Of a stretch of 64,000 nucleotides of DNA, positions 36,275 to 44,494 are shown in pieces; the first letter of the stretch is position 1; the number at the start of each line of letters is the position of its first letter. Both the position numbers and the translations under genes were made by a program. The stretch lies in NCBI RefSeq assembly GCF_000017805.1, contig NC_009767.1, forward strand, positions 5,438,001-5,502,000. Reading direction: 5' to 3'. This stretch comes from Roseiflexus castenholzii DSM 13941. Its GTDB lineage: Bacteria > Chloroflexota > Chloroflexia > Chloroflexales > Roseiflexaceae. The notes beneath the pieces are model-generated. The model worked only from the letters and a program-made list of their open reading frames with translations. It was not told the DNA's origin and did not search any database.

Positions 36275-36733
36275 TTACGAACCCGCTAATGCTTCAATAC
36301 TGCGGATGTAGTCGTCCGGTAGCCGATGCTGGCGCGCTCCTGTGATGATCGTCTCAAGATACTCAGTGCTCGGCTTGAGTGACTCGGCGGCGAGAAACCT
36401 CTCCCCGGCCACGTATGTCACTGCATCTAGCTCCTCACCACTGTCAAGTTGAACCCGAATCGCGTGTCGCTGATAGTGCCCACCCTTCACTCCCTCACAC
36501 TTGTCCATCTTTTGGAGATCATCATAACTGCACCGGTACACAACACCCCAGACGGTCGCGCCTGCGGCTGGAACAATGTTCGCCTTACCTGTACCATCTT
36601 TTTTGCTGCGCTTGTTGAACACCAGCCGGTACCCGGTGAGCCACGCTACCCGCGCCTCCCTGCTGGAACCGATGCGCTCTTCCATCTGTTCCTTCGATAG
36701 ATTACTGCCGTAGGCAAAGTACCACTGATCCAT
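36275..36733 (-). CDS. gamma-glutamylcyclotransferase-like protein
   Basis: A 152-residue protein of the GGCT/AIG2 fold. It begins MDQWYFAYGSNLSKEQM; YGSNL is the substrate-binding loop. The conserved acidic residue is probably in KMDKCEGVKGGHYQR. Relatives cleave gamma-glutamyl amines or dipeptides to 5-oxoproline. ATG 36733 is used, with AAAGGA about eight bases upstream; the longer frame adds 13 residues. Such genes are sometimes carried as cargo in defence islands, but no link is evident. Confidence 0.78.
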   Translation of the reverse strand: MDQWYFAYGSNLSKEQMEERIGSSREARVAWLTGYRLVFNKRSKKDGTGKANIVPAAGATVWGVVYRCSYDDLQKMDKCEGVKGGHYQRHAIRVQLDSGEELDAVTYVAGERFLAAESLKPSTEYLETIITGARQHRLPDDYIRSIEALAGS

Positions 36734-36770
36734 AGGAAGATCCTTTCGCTCTGTCCTGACGATACTCCTC

Positions 36771-37178
36771 ACGCGGCCTATACCCTGAGCGTTCTTGGCC
36801 TCCGCTGCGCCTGTGCGTAAGGGATGCAGCCCTCCCTCACGCGGCCTATACCCTGAGCGTTCTTGGCCTCCGCTGCGCCTGTGCGTAAGGGATGCAGCCC
36901 TCCCTCACGCGGCCTATACCCTGAGCGTTCTTGGCCTCCGCTGCGCCTGTGTGTAAGGGATGCAGCCCTCCCTCACGCGGCCTATACCCTGAGCGTTCTT
37001 GGCCTCCGCTGCGCCTGTGCGTAAGGGATGCAGCCCTCCCTCACGCGGCCTATACCCTGAGCGTTCTTGGCCTCCGCTGCGCCTGTGCGTAAGGGATGCA
37101 GCCCTCCCTCACGCGGCCTATACCCTGAGCGTTCTTGGCCTCCTCTGCGCCTTTGCGTAAGGGATGACACTGCCGGGG
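36771..37178. repeat. 68-bp minisatellite, six copies
   Basis: ACGCGGCCTATACCCTGAGC starts at 36771, 36839, 36907, 36975, 37043 and 37111, an exact period of 68. Copies are almost identical along their whole length, so there are no variable spacers. The last copy breaks down at about 37160. It lies between the GGCT-like gene and the end of the TOPRIM gene; 37201-37350 shows no gene. Confidence 0.92.
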
Positions 37179-37200
37179 CTAAAGCAGACACCGGTGAACG
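37170..37200. repeat. 31-bp duplicate of the 3' part of the downstream RAMP gene
   Basis: These 31 bases, starting CTGCCGGGGCTAAAGCAGAC, are identical to 39549-39579 inside the RAMP gene at 39491-40324 and in the same orientation. They join directly to the end of the 68-bp minisatellite. Chance identity of this length is very unlikely, so this is a scar of rearrangement within the island. Confidence 0.8.
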
Positions 37201-37350
37201 ATTTTGGGAGAGAGAACCATTCGTGAGTACATCTGTTATCTTCCCTATAAACTACTACTGCGTCGACTTGACGTGATGACACCGGACTAGAACCCTAGTG
37301 ACAAGGATGGGCGGGCAGGTTGCGCAGGAGCAAAGGGATCGGGTATCCGG

Positions 37351-38025
37351 TCACTCCTGTTGTGTACATAGTGATTCTAATCGGGTTAACCAATCGTGAA
37401 AATGCGGACATTTGTCTCGAATGGTTTCAATCCCGATTTTTTGGACTAGTAACGGACCGTGTAAACGTTTTTGATAGCCGGGAAAATATTGCCGGATGCG
37501 GGCAGCAGGATGGGTGGTGTCGCCGTCGTTGATTTCTTCTGGTGGCAAACCGTTAATATCTCTCTGGAGATCGGCAAGTTTGGCTTTATACTGAGGCAAG
37601 ACATCGGCAAGATGTTCCGGTTCGGTCAGAACGAGAGCTTCGAACTCGTGCAAGACAAGAAAGGGCAAAAATCGCTGGCTTCCGATGTCCATGGCAAATG
37701 CATCTTGCAGAGCACGTACCCTTTCGGAGAGTGTACCGGTTGGCAATGTCGATATTCCCGGGAAGTCATCTGGTAATCCGTAGTAATCAATCATTGTAGT
37801 CACTAATGCCACGTTAGGTGTATTTAGGAGATTACGAAGATCTTTTTTCACCTGCCCGTAGGAAACAATGCCTCCTTTAAACGTCTGACCGGATTTGGTT
37901 CGTTTGGTCCGGGCTAGCGTAGGAATTACGAAGATGGAGCAGGTTGTGAATAGATGTGGCGCTAACACGTCGCGCACGAAAGTCTCCTCGGTTTGCCCTT
38001 CCACATAAACAAGCACCTGCTTCAT
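37351..38025 (-). CDS. DUF4276/TOPRIM-like protein paired with an ATPase
   Basis: A 224-residue protein. The N-terminal VLVYVEGQTEETFVRDVL carries the first conserved Glu of TOPRIM-like folds. LVTTMIDYYGLPDDFPG carries the conserved Asp, and VLHEFEALVLTEPEHL and HPAARIRQYFPGYQK are characteristic of DUF4276. In OLD-type nucleases an SMC-like ATPase and a TOPRIM nuclease are one chain; here they are two genes. ATG 38025 overlaps the ATPase stop (ATGA), so the pair is made together. Nuclease activity is inferred. Confidence 0.75.
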   Translation of the reverse strand: MKQVLVYVEGQTEETFVRDVLAPHLFTTCSIFVIPTLARTKRTKSGQTFKGGIVSYGQVKKDLRNLLNTPNVALVTTMIDYYGLPDDFPGISTLPTGTLSERVRALQDAFAMDIGSQRFLPFLVLHEFEALVLTEPEHLADVLPQYKAKLADLQRDINGLPPEEINDGDTTHPAARIRQYFPGYQKRLHGPLLVQKIGIETIRDKCPHFHDWLTRLESLCTQQE

Positions 38026-39134
38026 CGCGCCGGTCGTCCTCTCAGTAGATTCTTTTCCCACAGATCGCCGAGTCCGTAATCTTCCAGCCAAGATGCCATC
38101 TGCTCTTTTTCCAGTCGGCTGAATAGTGTTTCCCCTTGGACACGATCTACGACCAAAATGTCGTCCGGTTCGAACTGATTAACGAGGGTAACTGACTGCG
38201 TGGCTAAGATAATCTGCGTATGTTCCGCCGCACTGCGCACCATGTCGGCCAAGATAGCGATAGCATAAGGATGTAACCCTAGTTCCGGCTCATCGAGCAC
38301 GATGGTAGCCGGAAACCGTTCGGGTGGCTGCAAAAAGAGCGTTGCCAGACAGATAAAACGCAGCGTGCCATCTGAAAAGACATGCGGGCCAAAGAGCGCA
38401 TCGGAACCGCGCTCCTGCCACTCTAGACGAATTTTTGCCGGATTGAATGGTGACGGGCGCAGCACGAAATCACCAAAAAAAGGCGCGACGAGACGGATAG
38501 TATCCACGATATTGCGATAATACGCTTCTTCAGTTTCACGCAAAACGTAGAGATACGCTGCCAGGTTAGACGCATCTGGTCTTAAAAAGAGGTTATCGTG
38601 GATGTCTCCGGTTTGTTTAATGCGAGCTGATGGACTGGTATCGTGAAAATGATACAGTTGCCAAGAGGCCAACGCGCGCAAAACATGATACGCAACCCGG
38701 TCACCATTTCGCTGCCAGTCTAGAAGTAACGTTTCATGATGTACCTGTGATGAACGCCGACTTTCATAAGGGTGATCATATTCGTTTCGGTCATGGAAGT
38801 AGACAACCTCTTCTTTAAAGACCAGTAGGTCATCATCGGTTGGGAGCAGCGTACATTCATAACCGTTTGCCAGATTATTGGGCCTGGAAAACCAAAGTTC
38901 AAGGTATATCTGCTCGGTTATTTTACGGCCATAGTGCAGAAGTTGATCGGCGCCGCCGGCCTGCGCTACGTAGACTTGCATACCCTGATTGACAACGCGG
39001 TTCATAAACTGGAACAGGCCAATGAAGTTGGATTTGCCTGCGCCATTGGCGCCAATGAGGACGTTGACCGGGCGCAGGTTGATTTCGGCTTCCCGAATGG
39101 ATTTATAACCCTTTACGACAATGCGCTCTACCAT
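38022..39134 (-). CDS. SMC/RecF/OLD-like AAA ATPase, second pair
   Basis: A 370-residue ATPase. Walker A is GANGAGKSNF (about residues 29-38), the ABC-type signature lies in FSDGTLRFICLATLF, Walker B is TIVLDEPELGLHP, and the switch region ATQSVTLVNQF. The N-terminus (MVERIVVKGYKSIREAEI) is typical of AAA_21 proteins. GAAGGAG lies seven bases before the ATG. It is coupled to the following TOPRIM-like gene and probably acts with it as a two-subunit OLD-like complex. It is separated from the cmr operon by about 360 bases. Confidence 0.85.
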   Translation of the reverse strand: MVERIVVKGYKSIREAEINLRPVNVLIGANGAGKSNFIGLFQFMNRVVNQGMQVYVAQAGGADQLLHYGRKITEQIYLELWFSRPNNLANGYECTLLPTDDDLLVFKEEVVYFHDRNEYDHPYESRRSSQVHHETLLLDWQRNGDRVAYHVLRALASWQLYHFHDTSPSARIKQTGDIHDNLFLRPDASNLAAYLYVLRETEEAYYRNIVDTIRLVAPFFGDFVLRPSPFNPAKIRLEWQERGSDALFGPHVFSDGTLRFICLATLFLQPPERFPATIVLDEPELGLHPYAIAILADMVRSAAEHTQIILATQSVTLVNQFEPDDILVVDRVQGETLFSRLEKEQMASWLEDYGLGDLWEKNLLRGRPAR

Positions 39135-39177
39135 GGCTTTACTCCTTCAACGCCTGCAAACCGGTCTCGGTACGGTG

Positions 39178-39306
39178 TTATTCTTCCTCCGTCGCATCCT
39201 GCCGCCGCGCCAAGGTACGGTCGGCGTCGGCTATGCCAATGTTGGCGTTTGTGGTAATCAGCGGACCCTCGTAACGGGTGCGTTGGGTACGTTCTCCTGA
39301 TTGCAT
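39178..39306 (-). CDS. 42-residue small protein upstream of the ATPase gene
   Basis: An ATG at 39306 opens a frame ending TAA at 39178, 43 bases before the ATPase start. The peptide begins MQSGERTQRTRYEGPLITTN and ends acidic (DATEEE). Residues IGIADADRTLARR look like ordinary coding sequence. There is no clear ribosome site. It could be a small partner or leader of the ATPase-TOPRIM pair. The remaining 185 bases to the RAMP stop show no gene. Confidence 0.35.
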   Translation of the reverse strand: MQSGERTQRTRYEGPLITTNANIGIADADRTLARRQDATEEE

Positions 39307-39490
39307 GTGTATATCCCGTTATGTGTGGGTATTCTCATGTTCATTGCAACCAGATTGAAGATGACTATGGTTTTGATGAATGAATCGTTGCCAACAGTGG
39401 CTTGCGTGTAGAACGTTGGTCATGACAAAACACAAGCTTCCCCTGGCAAAGATATGATACCGTATTCAGAACTGGCCCTCCCCTCCCCCC

Positions 39491-40324
39491 TCACGCTTCC
39501 CACACCCCAAACTCTTTTACCGTAAAGCACTGTGCTGTGGCGACCACGCTGCCGGGGCTAAAGCAGACACCGGTGAACGCGATGTGCTGACCGGCGCCAC
39601 CATGAGACCGCCATTCGCGCCCGACCAACGGTTCGAGGTTGCCAATAATGGCTGCGTTGTCGGCTTTGGTGTGCGCGAGCAAACGCCCGTCTTTTGGTAA
39701 GGAAATCGTGAAACTGTTATTACTTTGCTGAAACTGTGCGACACCGCCAAAAAGTTGATCGTCCTCACACGGAGAAATTTGTACTAATTCGGTGGCTCCC
39801 CACCCATACCCGCGCTCGCCGCCGATGTGCAGGCGTTCGAGCGCCGATTGCCAAGCCAGCGTACAGTCTGTTTTGGCAAAGATGTAGCCCTGCAAGTAGA
39901 CCGGCTGACCGGTATCCAGCGTGTGAGGTGAGATGTATTCGACTTCGTGAAGCATGCCCTCAGCGGCTGCATGCTGCGGGTAGGCTAAGGCAGTGCTTTG
40001 ATAGCTACTGAGAAAGCGAGGGCGGAACAGAGTTTCGTTGTCCCAGGGCCAGACGACCTGATAGTCATTGCCCGATTGCAGCGCCGGGTAGAAATAGGTG
40101 AACGCAAGCTGTTGATGCACCTCATCGCCGATCTGCTGGTAGGCATGAGAGCCGGTGGCCGGGGCAGTGGCATCGCGGGTCAGGCGCATGGTCAGCGCGC
40201 CCCACAGCGCCCGGCCGGTGACGTAGGGACGGGTGCGTTGGACGTTGCCCACTTTGCGGTAGCCGATGTGCAACGGTGAACGGAGGCGCACGATCACGTG
40301 ATAGACCTGCCAGGTCATTGCCAC
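39491..40324 (-). CDS. type III CRISPR RAMP protein, Cas5/Cmr3- or Csx10-like
   Basis: A 277-residue RAMP. VRLRSPLHIGYRKVGN near the N-terminus and PYVTGRALWGALTMRLTRD (about residues 33-51) are the usual first-strand and helix pattern of RAMPs, and GGERGYGWGATEL (about 168-180) is the Gly-rich loop. The absence of an obvious Cmr4-type catalytic Asp suggests a Cas5-group role, capping the crRNA 5' end. It is the last gene of the cmr operon, starting five bases after cmr5. I cannot separate Cmr3, Csx10 and Cmr6 by eye. Confidence 0.75.
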   Translation of the reverse strand: MAMTWQVYHVIVRLRSPLHIGYRKVGNVQRTRPYVTGRALWGALTMRLTRDATAPATGSHAYQQIGDEVHQQLAFTYFYPALQSGNDYQVVWPWDNETLFRPRFLSSYQSTALAYPQHAAAEGMLHEVEYISPHTLDTGQPVYLQGYIFAKTDCTLAWQSALERLHIGGERGYGWGATELVQISPCEDDQLFGGVAQFQQSNNSFTISLPKDGRLLAHTKADNAAIIGNLEPLVGREWRSHGGAGQHIAFTGVCFSPGSVVATAQCFTVKEFGVWEA

Positions 40325-40328
40325 CTCC

Positions 40329-40718
40329 CTATTCTCGTGCTTTGGCGCCGTAGCGGGCGTAGATCAGCATCTGTTCGAGCGTCTCTTTGGCGAGCAGCAG
40401 GCGCTCGAGATCAGCCGTGACTTTGTCGCTCACGTGAGCCAACACCTTTTCAGGACGTTTATCGGCAGGTTTACCCCACCCAAAGCCTAGCCCGTTGAGC
40501 ACGTTGAGCATCTCTTCTACCACCACGCTGCCGTTCTCTTTCTCGCGCGCCAACAGGTAAAGAAAGCAGGCATAGACGCCGTTTTCTTGCAGGACGCCCA
40601 GTGCTTTGGTGATGGTGTTGTCGATATCGCTGGCTTTTTTATCCTTCGTGCGCTTGATGATATTCTGCGCGTACTCCGCCGCCAGCCGGTCCAGGTTGCG
40701 TTCGGTGCTATTGCTCAT
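40329..40718 (-). CDS. cmr5: Cmr5-like type III small subunit
   Basis: A 129-residue, all-helical protein with the family features: EYAQNIIKRTKDKKASD, then KALGVLQENGVYACFLYLLA (the NGL.. region of Cmr5), and a C-terminal helix DLERLLLAKETLEQMLIYAR. Small subunits stack along the target RNA in type III complexes. Its start overlaps the end of cmr4 by 11 bases. Confidence 0.8.
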   Translation of the reverse strand: MSNSTERNLDRLAAEYAQNIIKRTKDKKASDIDNTITKALGVLQENGVYACFLYLLAREKENGSVVVEEMLNVLNGLGFGWGKPADKRPEKVLAHVSDKVTADLERLLLAKETLEQMLIYARYGAKARE

Positions 40719-41694
40719 TGCCTCGCTCCTCGCCGTATTTTTGCTTCAGCGGTTCACCTACGATAACCAGCCGGCCAAAACCGCGTGTGCCCATGCCGCC
40801 TACCCCGAGCCATTCGATCATACGCAAACCGGCTTTGACTACATCTAGCGGGCAGTTCCATGGGTCGCCGGGCAACGGGTTGTTCTTGTCAGTCTTTCCT
40901 TGACCACATTTGTCTTTGGGAAACGCTTCTCGATAATCATCCAGCACCACCTCTGTCGTCAGGAAGGTCGCGCGCGGCAGCGCTTCGTAGGTGAAGAGCG
41001 CCCCCTCCTCCGCCGCGCCGCGTTCCGGGTCAATTGCCACCGACGTGCGCACTTCGAGATTGCTGTTGACCACGTGGCTGAAAAGCGATTCGTTCACCAG
41101 CACGATGCGGTTGGCGATGGCCTGCCAGCGTTGTTCATTCTGCCATCCGTTTGGTGCAGTCACCTCCGCTTTGCCGGCCACATTGACCATCAGCCAGCCC
41201 AGGTTAAGGTCATCTTTCCGATCCCAGGTAAGCAATGCCGTGCTGGTCTGCGGTTCAAGAGCGGCGCCGTTGTGCTTCACGGTAAAACCGGCCTCGCGCA
41301 GCCGTCCGAGCGTCGTCACCCACACCGGCCCGGTCATTGAATAGACCGGGAAGAGCAGCACGTGGGCGTCAAAGATATTGACGACGCCGGAGTAGGCTTT
41401 CACGTTGTTGCCATTGCCCGTCTTCTCAATGTAGCCGAAGGTGTAGCAGACCGGATTCTGGTCGGGATACTGCACGTTGTCCTGGCTCTGGCCGGCGGCT
41501 TCGGGTGTCTCGTAGAGTTGGGCCGCATACGAACGGGCCGCGCCGTGCAGGCTGGTACCGGGGATTTTGGGCACGCGAGTGCCCGGTTCGCGCACGATGC
41601 TGTTGTCCACCCGACCGAGGCGATACCCGCCAGTGCCGATGTGAACCGGATCAATCGTCATCAACAGATATTGTTGTCGTTGGTAGGTTGCCAT
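40708..41694 (-). CDS. cmr4: Cmr4-like RAMP backbone subunit
   Basis: A 328-residue Cas7-group RAMP. The N-terminal TIDPVHIGTGGYRLGRVDNS leads into IVREPGTRVPKIPGTSLHGA, the Cmr4 signature; the Asp of RVDNSIVRE is where the target-RNA-cutting Asp of Cmr4 is expected. DAHVLLFPVYSMTGPVWVTT and the C-terminal Gly-rich loop WLGVGGMGTRGFGRL complete the fold. Several copies should line the crRNA, each cutting target RNA. A ten-base gap separates it from the cas10-like gene. Confidence 0.88.
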   Translation of the reverse strand: MATYQRQQYLLMTIDPVHIGTGGYRLGRVDNSIVREPGTRVPKIPGTSLHGAARSYAAQLYETPEAAGQSQDNVQYPDQNPVCYTFGYIEKTGNGNNVKAYSGVVNIFDAHVLLFPVYSMTGPVWVTTLGRLREAGFTVKHNGAALEPQTSTALLTWDRKDDLNLGWLMVNVAGKAEVTAPNGWQNEQRWQAIANRIVLVNESLFSHVVNSNLEVRTSVAIDPERGAAEEGALFTYEALPRATFLTTEVVLDDYREAFPKDKCGQGKTDKNNPLPGDPWNCPLDVVKAGLRMIEWLGVGGMGTRGFGRLVIVGEPLKQKYGEERGNEQ

Positions 41695-41704
41695 CTGGGT
41701 CTCC

Positions 41705-44494
41705 TCACTCTTTCAAGATTTCCATGTGCAGTTCGGCTAAGTCTGTCAGCTCGCCGCGCACACCGGCCTGGATGAGCTTTTCGCGCCATTCGGCGGGAAT
41801 GGTGCTCCAGGCCTGCCCCTTCGGCCATGCTGCTCCGGCCAGTGTGTCGGCGACGAATTGCTTGAATACCTCGTCGGTGGTGGACTGACCATTGTCATCT
41901 GTGCCATACCACGCCTCGCGGGTGGCTTCGATAGTACGGATCACCTGATGCCGCTGGGTTTTGGTCAGGCGCGTCATAGAGCACCAGAGTTCCTCCAAGC
42001 GATCCAAGTCTTCGAGGTAGAAGGGGCGGGTACGGCGCGGACGACGGCCGTACTCGTCGTAGGAGATCTCGAAGCGGCGAGCCGTGGTGTCGAGGAATTC
42101 AAAGTCGAAGGTAGAACTCCACCGATAGATCGTTTCACCAATGCGTAAATCGCCAGCGTGAACAATCCATTCGTCAACCTTTTTCCCATTACTCTGCGGC
42201 ATCAATACTTTGACTGCGAGCCGCTTCGAGGCATCGGCTTTGCTGTCGTCACCGTTTGTCTCTAGGAAGAAATAGGGATACCAGAGATCATCGGTTGTTC
42301 CATCGCCCATTTTCAGCGGAATCTGCCATTGGACGGAGTAACCGCTGCGTTCGAGTTGCAGTACTACATGCCCAGGTTGCCGATCCACCTGTTTGATCTG
42401 CCATTGTTGCAGCAGTGGTTCCCGATCAAGCATGGCTCGGCCAGCTTCCAATACGGCGCGGATGGGGGTACGGCGGGCGGCAAATATACAACCTAGATGC
42501 AGCGGCAGCCGGTCGCGTACTTTACCCATCTCGCACTCGTACTTTGCTTTGATCTGCTTCAGTACCTCAAGCGACTTATCGGCCGGGACTAGCATCAGAA
42601 ACGAGCGCGGTTCGGCAAGGATGGGAATGGCGGTGGCGTAAGCGTTGTTCTGGTAATCGATTTGATTGATTTTTATCCCGCTAACTAGATTAGCGCGTCC
42701 TAGGCTTGGGGAAGCGTCCGGGTTGCGCAGAATGGGCTGACGTGCATTTTTGACGAACTGCTTGCACAAGTACTCTTCGACAAAAATGGCTGCCGCGGCG
42801 GGGCTAGTGTAAATACCGCTTTCCGCACCCAACTGACGGGCGATGTAGCACAGATTGTCTGCGGTGAGGAGATACCCTGCCATCCAGACCACACTGAGGT
42901 CGGTCGGTCCGACCACAAGGTCGTAGACGTGAAACGGACCTAAATTCGGTTGTTTAAGGTAAATTTTCAGCCGGCGCCGGTCATCGCGCAGTTTCAGCAG
43001 GGCCTCTTCCTGAACCTCATGCCAGAAGCGGCGCGTCGTCTCCCAAATGCGGCGTAGGCGGCTGAACGAAGGTGTCTTGCTCGTGACCGGTTTGTTGTTT
43101 GTATTCTGCGGGTCATGAGGCGCGATCAACAAAAGAGATTGCAAGAGACTACCATCCAGCCAATGGGTCAGGTCAAATTGCCCGACGATCAGCGCAAAAC
43201 GTCCGTTCGTATCGGCGACTTCATCGATCCAGATAGTGCGGTCAGTTTCTGAAGTTGCCCACCGCTGCGAGCGGTCTGCCCGCCGCGCTTCGCAAATGTC
43301 GCATACGTTGCGCTCGGCGGCTTTGCTGCTCGGCCCCTGTGGACGCAGGCCGCAGACGGTGCAGATGTCTGCGGTCCTGTTCTGCCAATGTTGCTTGACA
43401 TCATCAACATTTGCCGGTGAGACGATCCTTTGATTGAGAAGGCTGCTGATGTCCGGTAACTCATCGTTAGAGGAATTCGGCCAGTTTGGGTCTTGTCCCC
43501 ACCAAGGATGCTGTTCCAATTCAAGGTGCGGTGTTAGTTCCCCGCCCAATTGAGGACATGGATTGCTTTTCACTGTACCCTTGGCAAACTCTTGCTCGAT
43601 GATAGACTGAAGACTCTGTCCATTGTTATCGGTTATTGCTAACAGGTCAGACACATCAGGGACAACGAAGACACTGCCGTTTTCATCTCGATAAACCTCA
43701 CTGCCGACGGGGTGGGTCACTTCGAGCACATCCCGCACCCTGTTCAGACAATCGGTGAGCAACTCTTGTTTAGCCAACAGATCGGGAATGCGATCAACAT
43801 TGAGTATGTAGTCAAAGCCGTTGACGCGAACACTGAGCAATCGCCAGCGCAGGTCTCTCGCTGGCGGCGGATTGCCTAATAGAAGTGCGCTGGCCAGCGC
43901 TGCCTTGTAGAGTGCGCCTACCAGTAAACCCCAGCTCCACAAATCCACTTCGTTGATGGGGCGGCGTGTATCTGCGCCTACCTGTGTAAACAACTCACCT
44001 AATTTTGACAACAGTGTTTGCCGTTCAGTTTGAGAATAATTTGCCAGCGAAGCCCAAGGCAACGCCCACATCTTGGCGGTCAAGTTATTCGGAATGGCGC
44101 GTTCAAACCCAAACGGCGAACTAATCTGCATGCCGGGATAGGCTTGCTTTCCGCCAACCGGTTCCTGTTTGTCGAAGTGAGCCGTGTTGTGACAGCGGGA
44201 GAGATATTGACCTAAGAGATTGTTGTTCCAAGTATTGTCATCGAGCAGATTTGTTATCGTCTGAGCTATCGTTGTCGTCTGAGCGCCTGATTGCACAGAA
44301 AGTTGTAGGTTTACACCGGTCAACTGATTGTAACGGTTGGCAAGTTCATTGCGAGGCAGAGCGGAACCTTGGGGGTTACTGGCTTGCACCTTGAGCTGCT
44401 CATCGGAACACTTGCGGTAATCGTGCAGCCAGCCGATGGCTTCTGCCAACAGCAGCATCTCACGATGTTGTGCCAACACATCAAGCTGATTCAC
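41705..44494 (-). CDS. cas10: Cas10-family large subunit, Csx11-like, without GGDD
   Basis: A 929-residue protein. N-terminal AEAIGWLHDYRK keeps an HD-like pair. A zinc ribbon CTVCGLRPQG with CDICEARR (about residues 390-415) is followed by palm-like domains. In the second palm, where Cas10 has GGDD, the hairpin reads SFLMLVPADKSLEVLK, followed by the expected LHLGCIFAARRTPIRAVLE. So cyclic oligoadenylate synthesis looks impossible, while an HD nuclease role is open. Size over 900 and RAMP neighbours fit Csx11. It overlaps the upstream RAMP gene by four bases. Confidence 0.8.
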   Translation of the reverse strand: MNQLDVLAQHREMLLLAEAIGWLHDYRKCSDEQLKVQASNPQGSALPRNELANRYNQLTGVNLQLSVQSGAQTTTIAQTITNLLDDNTWNNNLLGQYLSRCHNTAHFDKQEPVGGKQAYPGMQISSPFGFERAIPNNLTAKMWALPWASLANYSQTERQTLLSKLGELFTQVGADTRRPINEVDLWSWGLLVGALYKAALASALLLGNPPPARDLRWRLLSVRVNGFDYILNVDRIPDLLAKQELLTDCLNRVRDVLEVTHPVGSEVYRDENGSVFVVPDVSDLLAITDNNGQSLQSIIEQEFAKGTVKSNPCPQLGGELTPHLELEQHPWWGQDPNWPNSSNDELPDISSLLNQRIVSPANVDDVKQHWQNRTADICTVCGLRPQGPSSKAAERNVCDICEARRADRSQRWATSETDRTIWIDEVADTNGRFALIVGQFDLTHWLDGSLLQSLLLIAPHDPQNTNNKPVTSKTPSFSRLRRIWETTRRFWHEVQEEALLKLRDDRRRLKIYLKQPNLGPFHVYDLVVGPTDLSVVWMAGYLLTADNLCYIARQLGAESGIYTSPAAAAIFVEEYLCKQFVKNARQPILRNPDASPSLGRANLVSGIKINQIDYQNNAYATAIPILAEPRSFLMLVPADKSLEVLKQIKAKYECEMGKVRDRLPLHLGCIFAARRTPIRAVLEAGRAMLDREPLLQQWQIKQVDRQPGHVVLQLERSGYSVQWQIPLKMGDGTTDDLWYPYFFLETNGDDSKADASKRLAVKVLMPQSNGKKVDEWIVHAGDLRIGETIYRWSSTFDFEFLDTTARRFEISYDEYGRRPRRTRPFYLEDLDRLEELWCSMTRLTKTQRHQVIRTIEATREAWYGTDDNGQSTTDEVFKQFVADTLAGAAWPKGQAWSTIPAEWREKLIQAGVRGELTDLAELHMEILKE

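Noticed and set aside
36771..37178. Possible CRISPR array with a 68-bp period next to cas genes
   Set aside because: The whole 68-bp unit is repeated with almost no change; there are no variable spacers. It is a minisatellite.
37419..37445. GTTTCAATCCCGATTTT, which looks like a CRISPR repeat
   Set aside because: It occurs once and lies inside the TOPRIM-like coding sequence, antisense to codons for GIETIRD.
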